Assembly (NCBI GenBank): GCA_963772165.1
Contig: CAVYWA010000023.1
Coordinates: 124,001 to 188,000, forward strand
Direction: 5' to 3'
From: JAGVPT01 sp963772165
GTDB taxonomy: Bacteria > Bacteroidota > Ignavibacteria > UBA10030 > UBA8401
DNA length: 64,000 bases
Of this stretch, positions 9,248-17,775 are shown one piece after another. The notes under the pieces were generated by a model. It made no database searches. It was given only the letters and a program-made list of their open reading frames with translations, and had not been told where the DNA came from. The first letter of the stretch is position 1. The number at the start of each line of letters is the position of its first letter. The position numbers were made by a program, and so were the translations under genes.

Positions 9248-9505
9248 CTAGCCCCGTGGAAGTTGATTGGCGTTACAGTCCTTTCCTGTAAAAAAATTAC
9301 TATACATTCTCCCTTCCCGCTTAAAGCTGTACATTTTCTCATTTTCCACAACGAAGTCAATGTGACCAATCAACCTTATTGTGAAGTGCCGCAGGAAAAG
9401 AATGTTGACTTCTTCCAGCTTCGAGCGATCAATGCGGTCAACCTCGATTAAGGATACGAGATTGACCATGAAAAGGATTTTTTTCTCGGGCGTAATGCCG
9501 CACAC
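9248..9505 (-). CDS. Possible small protein downstream of the RRM gene
   Basis: A GTG-initiated frame of 85 codons, or 73 from the in-frame ATG at 9469, lies 80 bases after the RNA-binding protein gene on the same strand. The predicted peptide has a protein-like mix (LVSLIEVDRIDRSKLEEV, later GHIDFVVENEKMYSFKREG) but matches no family I know and has no clear ribosome binding site. It may equally be noncoding 3' sequence. Confidence 0.3.
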   Translation of the reverse strand: MCGITPEKKILFMVNLVSLIEVDRIDRSKLEEVNILFLRHFTIRLIGHIDFVVENEKMYSFKREGRMYSNFFTGKDCNANQLPRG

Positions 9506-9585
9506 ACGGCATCCGCCCGTAGAAAAAAATTTCCTTGCAATGGTTCAACGACAACATAAGGCCCGGATGAAAGCGCCCGTGCCGG

Positions 9586-9915
9586 TTACCAGGATCGCCG
9601 ACCGCCGCCACCACCGCCTTTATTTCCTCCGTAGCCACCGCTTTTCCTTCCGCCAAAGCCGCCGCCACGTTCTTCCCGGGGACGGGCTTCATTAACAGTA
9701 AGCGCTCGCCCTTTTAATTCTTTGCCGTTTAATCCTGCAATGGCAGCTTCTGCTTCAGTTTTTGCCGGCATCTCGACAAATCCGAAACCCTTCGGCTCCC
9801 GGGTAAATTTGTCCATGATAATATTGACTGTCGCGACTTGCCCAAACGCTTGGAACGCCTGCCGCACATCATCCTCGCTGGCATCACGAGACAGGTTACC
9901 TACGAATATATTCAC
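9586..9915 (-). CDS. RNA-binding protein with one RRM and Gly-rich tail
   Basis: A 109-residue single RRM protein. The RNP-2 motif IFVGNL is at residues 3-8 and RNP-1 KGFGFVEM at about 43-50, with the aromatic residues that stack on RNA present. After residue 80 the chain becomes an Arg/Gly-rich tail (GGGFGGRKSGGYGG, GGGGGGRRSW), the layout of small bacterial RRM proteins in Bacteroidota and Cyanobacteria that are thought to act as RNA chaperones, often in cold adaptation. The start is GTG at 9915, chosen because AAAGGAG lies just upstream and the RRM begins immediately. Monocistronic by spacing. Confidence 0.9.
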   Translation of the reverse strand: MNIFVGNLSRDASEDDVRQAFQAFGQVATVNIIMDKFTREPKGFGFVEMPAKTEAEAAIAGLNGKELKGRALTVNEARPREERGGGFGGRKSGGYGGNKGGGGGGRRSW

Positions 9916-10026
9916 GGTGTACTCCTTTATGTTGGTTGATTGGTCTACAGCACCCGAATTTCATCCCGCTCAGATTGAAGAAACTCTAGGTTCGGTTGTT
10001 CCGAATTCATTGCTGACTCTGATGTG

Positions 10027-10938
10027 TTAAAATACGCTGACTTTTACATACTTGCCAGGATTTTCCCGCAAGTCCTTCACTAGCAAGTTAAGATTTGATG
10101 CGAGGCTGTCAACGTCATTGTATAATTTTTCTTCCTGCACTAATTTACCGAGCGTACCTTGTCCTTTTTCGATTTTATTCAAAACAACGTCGAGCGATTG
10201 CGTCGTCGATTTGAGGTTCTCAGACGCTTGCTGAAGATTGTACGTCACGACGCGAATCGCCGCCATGCTGGTATCAAGGTTGTTGCGTTGAGACAGTGCG
10301 ATAGTATCCAGGTTCACGGCAAAGCGGGAAAGGTTGGCCGAGAATGCGCCAAAATTTCCTATTGCAAAATCCAATCGCTGCCCCTCATCATGAATAATGC
10401 GTTCGAGCTCATCGGAGGACCGGTTTACATCCGCCAGAATGTTTTTTATGTTGCCGCGCGTCCTGTCATCAAATGTTGTGTTCACCCGTTCAAGGATGCC
10501 GAGAACGTTCGATGAAATCGGGGCGAGTGTGGAAGTCAATTCCGTCAGGTCGGCCTCGTACGAACCGGTGAGCGTGTCCCCGTTCTTAAGCATCGTGGAT
10601 TCAATGCCGGGCGTAATGGCTATCAACTTTCCCCCCATCAAGCTCGAACTTTTGATATAAGCTTTTGAATCGACGGGAAATTGTACTTTATTCTGTATTT
10701 GTACTTTCACCGCAATGGCGGTGCCGATAAGTTTCATCTCTTCAACTTTACCGACAGCAAGCCCGGCGATGGTAATCGGGTTGCCTTCCTGCAGGCCATT
10801 GACATTGTTGTAAAAAATGGTGAGCGAGTATTCTCGTTTCTGGAAATCCACGCCGCGGAGATAAATCATTCCACCAACAAAAACAATCACCGCGGCAAAA
10901 ATTACCATCCCAAGTTTTATTTCATTGCTGAGTTTCAT
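10027..10938 (-). CDS. mlaD: MlaD-like MCE-domain protein of a lipid ABC transporter
   Basis: This is the substrate-binding subunit of an Mla-type phospholipid transport system, anchored in the inner membrane and facing the periplasm. It has one N-terminal membrane helix (IKLGMVIFAAVIVFVGGMIY), then an MCE domain (FYNNVNGLQEGNPITIAGL and VGKVEEMKLIG, about residues 40-115), followed by a long helical region to residue 303. At 303 residues it is longer than E. coli MlaD (about 180), as is usual in Bacteroidota-group homologues. Its ATG overlaps the stop of mlaF by 4 bases, showing translational coupling. Lipid identity and direction of transport are not known from sequence. Confidence 0.88.
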   Translation of the reverse strand: MKLSNEIKLGMVIFAAVIVFVGGMIYLRGVDFQKREYSLTIFYNNVNGLQEGNPITIAGLAVGKVEEMKLIGTAIAVKVQIQNKVQFPVDSKAYIKSSSLMGGKLIAITPGIESTMLKNGDTLTGSYEADLTELTSTLAPISSNVLGILERVNTTFDDRTRGNIKNILADVNRSSDELERIIHDEGQRLDFAIGNFGAFSANLSRFAVNLDTIALSQRNNLDTSMAAIRVVTYNLQQASENLKSTTQSLDVVLNKIEKGQGTLGKLVQEEKLYNDVDSLASNLNLLVKDLRENPGKYVKVSVF

Positions 10939-11684
10939 GAGCGGCGTCCTTCTGCCATTGGCAAAGAACTGTTAATATATTTCCGAACTTCTTCATTCTC
11001 GCTGTTTTGAATCTCTTCGCGAGTTCCGGTCATCAACGCTGCGCCATTTTCAAGGACGGCGAACTGGTCGCCAACTACAAAGGCACTGTGAATGTCGTGA
11101 GTTACGACGATCGACGTTATCCCGAGTTTCGTTCTCATGTCTTTAATAAGAAGGTTGATTCCATCGGCAGTTTCCATGTCGAGGCCGGTGGTCGGTTCAT
11201 CATAGAGCACATAGCGCGGCGTCAAAGCGATCGCCCGCGCCAAGCCAACACGCTTCTTCATTCCGCCGCTGAGCGACGACGGCATAATATGTTCCGCATT
11301 ATCGAGACCGACAACGTGCAAAGCATAGCGGAGGCTCTCGCCGATTTCTTTTTCGGTCCAGCCGGTGTGACGGCGGAGGGAGAGCGCAATGTTTTCGCCA
11401 ACGGTCATCGAATCGAACAGCGCGGCGCCCTGAAAGAGGAAACCGAATTTGAACCTCAGCGCCCGCAGTTCTTTATAGTTCATTGCCGTAATATCTTTGC
11501 CGTCTACTTCAATCGAACCTGAATCGGGCTTTATCAGGCCGATAATCATTTTCAGCAGAACGCTTTTTCCGCCTCCGCTGCGGCCAAGCACAACGGTTGT
11601 TTGCTTGTTCAGCACATCGAATGAAACCCCGCGAAGCACCTGCTTTTCACCAAACTTTTTCCAGATGTTGTGAATGCGGATCAT
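10935..11684 (-). CDS. mlaF: MlaF-like ABC transporter ATPase
   Basis: The nucleotide-binding subunit that powers the Mla-type lipid transporter. In 249 residues it shows Walker A GRSGGGKSVLLK (about residues 34-45), the ABC signature LSGGMKKRVGLARAIAL (with the MKKR form typical of MlaF rather than the more common QQQR), Walker B YVLYDEPTTGLD and the switch His in VVTHDIHSAF. It lies between the permease gene (109 bases upstream) and mlaD, with which it overlaps 4 bases, matching the mlaE-mlaF-mlaD order. No mlaB or mlaC is seen beside them. Confidence 0.9.
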   Translation of the reverse strand: MIRIHNIWKKFGEKQVLRGVSFDVLNKQTTVVLGRSGGGKSVLLKMIIGLIKPDSGSIEVDGKDITAMNYKELRALRFKFGFLFQGAALFDSMTVGENIALSLRRHTGWTEKEIGESLRYALHVVGLDNAEHIMPSSLSGGMKKRVGLARAIALTPRYVLYDEPTTGLDMETADGINLLIKDMRTKLGITSIVVTHDIHSAFVVGDQFAVLENGAALMTGTREEIQNSENEEVRKYINSSLPMAEGRRS

Positions 11685-11793
11685 CTGGCGAAAGCGGGGG
11701 TTGAGAGAGAGATCACGGTCACTCGGGTATCAACCGTTTTTATTCTATAAATTACTGCTCTGCCGTTTTCTGCACCGGTTTCCATTTTTTCCC

Positions 11794-12600
11794 TCACAAC
11801 AACACTGACGCAAGAATAAAATCCATTACGACAACGGCCAGACAGGTCAGCACCACCGTCCTCATCGTTGCCTTCCCGACTCCCTCCGAGCCTCCTTCAA
11901 CATAATATCCCTGATAACATGCGACTGAAGTAATGGTAAAACCGAAAAAATTGGCCTTGATGATTCCGAAGACGGCGTCCCAGGTTTCGAACGAGTTCTT
12001 CATTCCCCTGATGAAGGCTTCCGCCGGAATGTTTGCTACGGTCACCGAGCCGACCAGCCCGCCGAGGATAGCGACGAGGTCGCCGAAAATAATAAGGACG
12101 GGAAACATCAGCATGCCGGCGAGGACGCGCGGGGTGATAAGATATGAAATTGAATCAAACGCCAACGCCTCAAGGGCGTCGATTTGCTCCGTCACGCGCA
12201 TGGTTCCGATCTCGGCCGTAATTGTCGCGCCGACTTTTCCCGCAAGCACAAGCGCCGTCATGAGCGGAGTCAATTCGAGGAGAACAGATTTCACGACAAG
12301 GCTCCCGACCACAGCGCGGGGAATCCAATCGTACAATTGGTACGCCGACTGCACGGCGGTGACCATCCCGACAAATGCGCTGACAAAAATGACGATCGGA
12401 ATAGAATCGTTCCCGATGCTCACCATCTGCTGGTAAATGTTTCTGGAATATTCCTTCGCGTTATGAATGTTTCGAAGCATCCACCACATCAAGGCGCAAT
12501 ACCTGCCGAGATGCGCGAAAAAAATGCTGCTTCGTTCCCCTATGATCGCAAAGAATGAAAAGCGGCGGTCATGAACAATTCCGGTGTATGTTTCCGCCAT
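11794..12600 (-). CDS. mlaE: MlaE-like lipid ABC transporter permease
   Basis: An integral inner-membrane protein of the MlaE family, the permease through which MlaF drives lipid movement. Hydrophobic helices include IPIVIFVSAFVGMVTAVQSA, and the family-typical stretches LVLAGKVGATITAEIGTMRV and EQIDALEALAFD are intact. The end, VVLTCLAVVVMDFILASVLL, matches the last family helix. I placed the start at ATG 12600; an in-frame GTG at 12624 would add eight residues and neither has a clear ribosome binding site. It heads the mlaEFD group. Family assignment is firm; the substrate is inferred from the family. Confidence 0.9.
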   Translation of the reverse strand: MAETYTGIVHDRRFSFFAIIGERSSIFFAHLGRYCALMWWMLRNIHNAKEYSRNIYQQMVSIGNDSIPIVIFVSAFVGMVTAVQSAYQLYDWIPRAVVGSLVVKSVLLELTPLMTALVLAGKVGATITAEIGTMRVTEQIDALEALAFDSISYLITPRVLAGMLMFPVLIIFGDLVAILGGLVGSVTVANIPAEAFIRGMKNSFETWDAVFGIIKANFFGFTITSVACYQGYYVEGGSEGVGKATMRTVVLTCLAVVVMDFILASVLL

Positions 12601-12704
12601 GCGCGGGGCTATCGAAAATGACACTGTGTGGGTGGAAGGTCTCTGATGCTGCGGTTAATATTGAAAAATGCGCTATGAAAATCAAGACGATGCGATAAGA
12701 CGAT

Positions 12705-12737
12705 GAAGCGGTGGTTGCGTTGAACAATCACCGCTTC
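12705..12737. terminator. Strong hairpin between the small 78-aa gene and mlaE
   Basis: A 13-base stem (gaagcggtggttg 12705-12717 with caatcaccgcttc 12725-12737, one G-U pair) has a 7-base loop. On the plus strand GTTTT follows; on the minus strand, the direction of the neighbouring genes, no T-tract follows. It may act as an attenuator or processing site rather than a classic terminator. Confidence 0.45.
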
Positions 12738-12757
12738 GTTTTCATCGTGACGACGAA

Positions 12758-12994
12758 TCATACCTCTTTGTCAAACGTGTACGAGCTGACGCGGATATCG
12801 AACGTCTGCCCCGGTTTATACTGATGTTCATGCGGCCCGGGAAGAGGCCGGACAACTTCAACGGTTGCCCAGCATCCCGAGACATTATGAATCCGCGCTT
12901 CGTACAGCGGGGTTCCGTTCAACAGGCATTCATAGTTTTTGCCCGGGGTCGGGATATCCGCTGCTTTATGTGTCGCTATTCTTTCTTCTCGCAT
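12758..12994 (-). CDS. Small protein of unknown function (78 aa)
   Basis: Starting at ATG 12994, preceded by GGAAATT, the product is 78 residues and soluble. It reads like a small beta-barrel (NYECLLNGTPLYEARIHNV, then CWATVEVVRPLPGPHEHQY, ending RVSSYTFDKEV), but I do not recognise the family. A longer form from an upstream start at 13036 is possible. It sits between the coiled-coil membrane protein gene (109 bases upstream) and mlaE in a co-directional run. Two Cys (in YECLL and GCWAT) are present but form no known metal motif. No function can be given. Confidence 0.55.
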   Translation of the reverse strand: MREERIATHKAADIPTPGKNYECLLNGTPLYEARIHNVSGCWATVEVVRPLPGPHEHQYKPGQTFDIRVSSYTFDKEV

Positions 12995-13061
12995 AATTTC
13001 CAAAAACGAATTGTCCACGAGGCACACTACGAGCACAAAGTAAATATCACACTAATAGTTT

Positions 13062-13099
13062 TCAAGTTTCCTTCGTGTTTCTTCGTGTCCTTTGTGGAT
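13062..13099. repeat. Intergenic CTTCGTGT-type repeat arm
   Basis: The string ccttcgtgtttcttcgtgtc followed by ctttgtgg contains a near-repeat of cttcgtgt. On the other strand it reads like the CACAAAGG..CACGAAG words found between genes in many environmental genomes. Only one arm is clear here. Confidence 0.3.
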
Positions 13100-13103
13100 A
13101 TTA

Positions 13104-14366
13104 TTATGTCACCGGCGCCTTCGGCGTTTTTTTCATTCTCCGGTACAACAGCAGGAGAACGACAAGAACAACGAGTGCGATGACGACATACAGCACGGTG
13201 TGTCCGGGTTCAACCGATGAACGCCACACATCGACTTTCGCTTTAATCTGGCCGAATTGCGCTTCGGTAACGATGGAGTTGCTTTGCAGAAGCGGCATCC
13301 ATGTCGCCGTCAGCTCGCCGTTCCAGACGCTGTCAACAAAGGTCGAATAGACTTGGAAGCGGGTCGCTTCCGTCCGCTGGTTTGCGTTCTGAATTTCGTC
13401 ATCGATAAAGCCGATGACGTTCGCAACAAATTCGTTACCGTCGTTGAACGGCTTTACCGTTAAGTTATGTTTTGTGAAAAGCTGGTTAAGCGATTTCCAT
13501 AGTGCGGCATCGACTTTGGTGCCCCACGCCGCGAGCATGGTATCGATGGTATTCACTTCCTTTGCCCGGTCTTTTTGAGCGACATAAATAACCGCGAGTT
13601 TCGGTCCAAGCCCTTTCCATTCCGTTGCAAATTTTTTCTGCTCGCCAACGATTGTTGCAAGGTCTTTTCCGGTCAACGAAGTTGATTCCAGGAACATGAC
13701 ATTATCGACGATCGACTTTTTAATATTGCCGATCACGCTGTTGCGTTCAATGTGCGACGCTACTTTTTGCTTCTCGACGTCTTTCAAGGCGTCAATATTC
13801 TTGTCGTACTGCATAAAGATGCTGTCCACCATCGCGAAGATCATCTTGTCCCTGTCGCTGATGTTCGAACGGAGCTTTGCGACAAGAGCGTTCAGGGAAT
13901 CGACTGTTTTTTGGTCTTTGGTGTTGGATGCCCTCAGCGTCTCGATTTCCTTGAGGAGCGTGCTGTTCTCGCCGGTCAGTTTTTCCACCTGTGAAGAAAG
14001 CTCTTTCACCTGTACTTCGAGCGCTGCGATTTTTGTCACCGCTTCCTGAATGATGCCAAGCTTATTCTGTGCATAAGCCAGCTGGCCGTGGATCATATCG
14101 AGCTTCTTTTGAAAATCATCCGGGTATAATGTTTTATCAAGCAGGGCTTTGTGCGGCGCGTATTCTTTCTCCAGTGCATCGATGTTCACGCTGATCTCCG
14201 CACATTCCTGGACCGTTTGCGCCGTTTCAATAGCTTTCGACAGCTCTTTGTAGGATTTGTTGAAGCTCTGGGAGATTTCGTAATCGGACTGCTCCTGCGC
14301 AAAAGAGACCGCAGACACCAACGTCACAGCAACTGCGAGTATCAAACTCTGTCGGATCGTTTTCAT
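13104..14366 (-). CDS. Exported coiled-coil protein with C-terminal membrane anchor (unknown function)
   Basis: The 420-residue product has a Sec signal peptide (LILAVAVTLVSAVSFAQ), a helical domain, a coiled coil at about residues 110-175 (VKELSSQVEKLTGENSTLLK and onward), a second helical domain, and a single membrane helix near the end (VLYVVIALVVLVVLLLLY) followed by a basic cytoplasmic-like tail (RRMKKTPKAP). It should therefore sit in the periplasm, tethered to the inner membrane by its C-terminus. I know no named family. The upstream lipoprotein gene overlaps it by 4 bases, so the two are co-translated and probably act together; gyrA lies upstream and the mla genes downstream. A role in the envelope is an inference from topology. 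Confidence 0.7.
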   Translation of the reverse strand: MKTIRQSLILAVAVTLVSAVSFAQEQSDYEISQSFNKSYKELSKAIETAQTVQECAEISVNIDALEKEYAPHKALLDKTLYPDDFQKKLDMIHGQLAYAQNKLGIIQEAVTKIAALEVQVKELSSQVEKLTGENSTLLKEIETLRASNTKDQKTVDSLNALVAKLRSNISDRDKMIFAMVDSIFMQYDKNIDALKDVEKQKVASHIERNSVIGNIKKSIVDNVMFLESTSLTGKDLATIVGEQKKFATEWKGLGPKLAVIYVAQKDRAKEVNTIDTMLAAWGTKVDAALWKSLNQLFTKHNLTVKPFNDGNEFVANVIGFIDDEIQNANQRTEATRFQVYSTFVDSVWNGELTATWMPLLQSNSIVTEAQFGQIKAKVDVWRSSVEPGHTVLYVVIALVVLVVLLLLYRRMKKTPKAPVT

Positions 14367-14824
14367 TTTTGACCTCCTTGCTGGATACCGTCCTTCGAAA
14401 GAACAATGGATTTCTCCTTGCCGTTGAGAAGATGAATGTACGGCGCGGCCTGGTTAAACGCCGGCGAGGTTAGCCCGGTTTCAGAAACTGCGATTTTCTT
14501 TTCCAGTTTTAGCTTTCCTTCGTCCGACGCAAAAACATAAACGTTCTTAAATTTTGGCGCGGTCATAAAGTAGTAGCCGTCCATGTCGCGGATAACACGG
14601 AGTTCAATGCCGTTCACGTGCACGGAGTCCTTTGTCTCCTCAAACAGGAGCGGTTTAACGTTGAACGCAATGAAGTAACGAGCCTCTTCGACGTTCCCTT
14701 TTCCGTCAACGGTGAGGACGCTCTCCACCGGCCACTGGTAATGCACCGGCGAAAGCGTCAGCGAGGAACAGCCGAACGCTACCACGGAAAGGATAGAGCA
14801 AGACAAAACGAAAAAAGTTTTCAT
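14363..14824 (-). CDS. Lipoprotein of unknown function
   Basis: A 153-residue lipoprotein with a short signal peptide ending in a lipobox (VVAFGC, Cys at residue 19). The mature part is a predicted beta-rich domain (NVEEARYFIAFNVKPLLFEE, IELRVIRDMDGYYFMTAPKF, KNVYVFASDEGKLKLEKK) with no recognised motif. Its stop codon overlaps the start of the coiled-coil membrane protein gene (ATGA), indicating one transcript and a shared job. It could be anchored in either the outer or inner membrane; the residue after Cys is Ser, which in Gram-negatives favours outer membrane sorting. Confidence 0.7.
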   Translation of the reverse strand: MKTFFVLSCSILSVVAFGCSSLTLSPVHYQWPVESVLTVDGKGNVEEARYFIAFNVKPLLFEETKDSVHVNGIELRVIRDMDGYYFMTAPKFKNVYVFASDEGKLKLEKKIAVSETGLTSPAFNQAAPYIHLLNGKEKSIVLSKDGIQQGGQK

Positions 14825-14960
14825 GCTGACTCCTTACAGGATAATAAATGTTTAGTGAAGTTTGGCGCAGGGGTGATGACTAAATCCACGTCAATGTAAC
14901 GAAGCTCCACTTGAGAAGCAAGACGGCCGTTTCTGCCCTGTGATTCACGACAAGCAGTTC

Positions 14961-17555
14961 TTATTTTTTCTTTTTTCTGGTTTTTTGCTTCTCTTTTGGT
15001 TGGATCTTTTTCGACTCAGGTTTTTTCTTTTCCTCGAATAATTTTTCCTGACGCGTGTTTCCCCCTTTGCCGTTGGAGTCGGGCGAAGCGGGTTTTTCAT
15101 CTTTTTCCGGTGTGCCGTTCTGCTCTTCGTCTTCCGGCGTTACCACTGCGATATCAGCGATGCGGTCTCCTTCGTCCAGCCGGATCAGGCGCACACCCTG
15201 TGTGTTTCTTCCACTCAAGCGAATTTCGACGGCGTCCTGACGAATCACCATCCCCTGCAAGGTCACGACAACAATATCGTCGGTTTCCAGCACTTCCTTG
15301 ATGGCGATCATTTTCCCGGTTTTGTCCGTTGCGTTGACGGTATAAATCCCCTTCCCGCCGCGATGGCTTACGCGGTATTCGGAGACTTCGGAGCGTTTCC
15401 CGTAGCCGTTTTCCGTTGCAACAAGAATCGTCGTGGTGGCGCGCTTAAGCGCGACGGCTCCCACAACGTGGTCACCTTTCTCAAGGCGAATTGCACGAAC
15501 ACCGGCCGCAGTGCGCCCCATTTCCCGGACCTCGTCCTCGTGGAACCGGATTGCCAAACCCTCATGCGTGCCGATGATGATGTCGCTCGTTCCGTCGGTG
15601 AGCTTGACGTCTTTCAGCAGGTCTTTTTTCTTCAGCGAGATGGCTCCGATCCCGTTCTTGCGGGGATTGCTGAATTCTGCAAGAGAGGTTTTCTTGACCA
15701 ATCCTTGTTCGGTCACGAACAGCACAAAATTCTTCTCGCTAAAATCCTTCACGCTCAGGAACGCAGTAATATTTTCGTTGGGATCCTTGGAGATCAGGTT
15801 GACGATCGACTTCCCTTTCGCAACACGCCCTCCTTCCGGAATTTCAAATACCTTCAGCCAGTAGCATTGCCCCTGGTCCGTGAAGAACAGGATATAATTG
15901 TGCGTGCTGGCAATGAACATGTGCTCGATGAAATCGTCTTCGCGGGACGCGGCGCCCGTGACTCCTTTTCCGCCGCGCGATTGGCGCCTGTAGCCGCTTA
16001 CCGGAAACCGTTTGATGAACCCGCCGTGGCTGATCGTAATCACGACTTCTTCCTGCGCGATCATGTCTTCGATGCGGAACTCTTCAAAGTCGTACACGAT
16101 TTCCGTGCGGCGCGGGTCGGCATATTTCTCTCTGATGGCCAGCAGCTCGTCTTTAATGATCTGGAGCTGGAGTTGTTTGCTGGCGAGGATCGCTTTCAGT
16201 TTTGTGATGAGCTTGATGACCTCGCGGTATTCGTCCTCAACTTTTTTCCGCTCCAAGCCCGTCAATTTCTGTAACCGCATATCGAGAATTGCCTTGGCTT
16301 GAATCTCCGATAGCTTAAATTTTTTCATCAAGCCGGTCTTTGCCGCCTCGACATCTTTCGATGCTTTAATCAGTTTGATGATTGCGTCGATGTTGTCGAG
16401 TGCAATAATGTAGCCTTCGAGAATATGCGCACGGGCTTCGGCTGCATCGAGGTCAAACTTGGTGCGCCGGACGATGACTTCGTTGCGGTGCTCAATATAT
16501 TTCTGGATCATTTCCCGCAGTGTCAAAACACGCGGGCGCCCGTCGACCAGCGCAAGCATGATCACGCCGAAGGTCGTCTGCATCTGCGTGTGTTTGTAGA
16601 GATTGTTGAGAATCACGCCGGCGTTGGCATCGCGCTTCAGGTCCACCACAACGCGCATACCATCGCGGTCCGATTCGTCGCGGATGTCGGAAATATCTTC
16701 AAGCTTTTTCTCGCGCATCAACTCGGCGATTTTTTCAATCAGACTGGCCTTGTTGACCTGGTACGGAATCTCCGAAATGACGATGCTCTGGCGGTCGTTC
16801 TTGCCGGTTTCAATATTCGCTTTTGCCCGAACGATGATTCTTCCCCGTCCGGTCGTGTACGCTTCCCTCACTCCGTCGTAACCGTAGATAATTCCTCCCG
16901 TCGGAAAATCGGGAGCTTTCACGATCTTCATCAATTTCTGGTTATCGATGTCGGGGTCTTTGATGTACGCGATGCACCCGTCGATCACTTCGCCGAGGTT
17001 GTGCGGCGGAATATTCGTCGCCATGCCTACGGCGATACCGCTTGCGCCGTTGACGAGAAGGTTGGGAATCTGCGCCGGAAGAACGGAAGGTTCTTTCAGT
17101 GTATCGTCGAAATTCGGCGTGAACTCAACGGTGTTTTTCTCCAGATCGCGCAGCATTTCTTCCGAGATGCGGGAAAGCCGCACTTCGGTGTACCGCATTG
17201 CCGCGGGGGAATCGCCGTCGACCGAACCGAAATTTCCCTGTCCGTCCACAAGCATGTAGCGCATCGAAAAATCCTGCGCCATGCGGACGATGGTGTCGTA
17301 CACCGCCGAATCGCCATGCGGATGGTACTTGCCGAGCACTTCTCCGACGACACGTGCACTTTTTTTGTACGACCGGTTTGCCGCGAGGCCGAGTTCATTC
17401 ATCCCGAACAAGACACGGCGGTGCACCGGTTTTAAACCGTCGCGCACATCGGGGAGCGCGCGCGCAACGATGACCGACATCGAATAATCGATGTATGAGC
17501 CGCGCATTTCATCTTCAATATCAACGGGAACAATCTTTTCGTTCTGTGTCGCCAT
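14961..17555 (-). CDS. gyrA: DNA gyrase subunit A
   Basis: The breakage-reunion subunit of gyrase, which introduces negative supercoils with GyrB. The catalytic tyrosine is Tyr122 in AAMRYTEVRL. The quinolone-resistance region reads HPHGDSAVYDTIVRMAQ with Ser83 and Asp87, the sensitive form in E. coli numbering. A GyrA-box, QSRGGKG, is present at the start of the C-terminal beta-pinwheel, which distinguishes gyrase from ParC. The protein is 864 residues and ends in a charged Lys/Glu/Pro tail (KKPESKKIQPKEKQKTRKKKK-like, lysine-rich), which is variable in the family. It follows gyrB, separated by a 220-base gap holding a palindromic repeat. Confidence 0.97.
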   Translation of the reverse strand: MATQNEKIVPVDIEDEMRGSYIDYSMSVIVARALPDVRDGLKPVHRRVLFGMNELGLAANRSYKKSARVVGEVLGKYHPHGDSAVYDTIVRMAQDFSMRYMLVDGQGNFGSVDGDSPAAMRYTEVRLSRISEEMLRDLEKNTVEFTPNFDDTLKEPSVLPAQIPNLLVNGASGIAVGMATNIPPHNLGEVIDGCIAYIKDPDIDNQKLMKIVKAPDFPTGGIIYGYDGVREAYTTGRGRIIVRAKANIETGKNDRQSIVISEIPYQVNKASLIEKIAELMREKKLEDISDIRDESDRDGMRVVVDLKRDANAGVILNNLYKHTQMQTTFGVIMLALVDGRPRVLTLREMIQKYIEHRNEVIVRRTKFDLDAAEARAHILEGYIIALDNIDAIIKLIKASKDVEAAKTGLMKKFKLSEIQAKAILDMRLQKLTGLERKKVEDEYREVIKLITKLKAILASKQLQLQIIKDELLAIREKYADPRRTEIVYDFEEFRIEDMIAQEEVVITISHGGFIKRFPVSGYRRQSRGGKGVTGAASREDDFIEHMFIASTHNYILFFTDQGQCYWLKVFEIPEGGRVAKGKSIVNLISKDPNENITAFLSVKDFSEKNFVLFVTEQGLVKKTSLAEFSNPRKNGIGAISLKKKDLLKDVKLTDGTSDIIIGTHEGLAIRFHEDEVREMGRTAAGVRAIRLEKGDHVVGAVALKRATTTILVATENGYGKRSEVSEYRVSHRGGKGIYTVNATDKTGKMIAIKEVLETDDIVVVTLQGMVIRQDAVEIRLSGRNTQGVRLIRLDEGDRIADIAVVTPEDEEQNGTPEKDEKPASPDSNGKGGNTRQEKLFEEKKKPESKKIQPKEKQKTRKKKK

Positions 17556-17609
17556 GTTTTATAATCTCAGGGGGTTATTATTATTAGAAACTATCTCAAA
17601 AACTCCGAT

Positions 17610-17735
17610 AAATGTCATTCTGAACGGAGCGAAGCGGAGTGAAGAATCCATGACAATTATGCATTGTGAATCTACGAGGCTTCAGTGTCGTGGATGCTTC
17701 TCCCGCCGCAAAACGGCGGGATCAGCATGACATTT
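17610..17735. repeat. Palindromic intergenic element between gyrB and gyrA
   Basis: Terminal inverted repeats aaatgtcattctga (17610-17623) and tcagcatgacattt (17722-17735) match at 13 of 14 positions. Inside is a perfect hairpin, cccgccg 17702-17708 with cggcggg 17714-17720. Further out, ctatctcaaa (17591-17600) faces tttgagatgg (17763-17772). The TGTCATTCTGAACGGAGCG word is a common intergenic repeat in environmental genomes. It lies inside the gyrB-gyrA gap and may affect their co-transcription. Confidence 0.6.
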
Positions 17736-17775
17736 ACAAATGCATTCTACATAGAAACCATCTTTGAGATGGCCT

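Noticed and set aside
16425..17435. Long open frame on the plus strand (336 codons) inside gyrA
   Set aside because: It lies fully opposite the intact gyrA coding sequence and has no homology I recognise; it is a shadow of gyrA codon usage.
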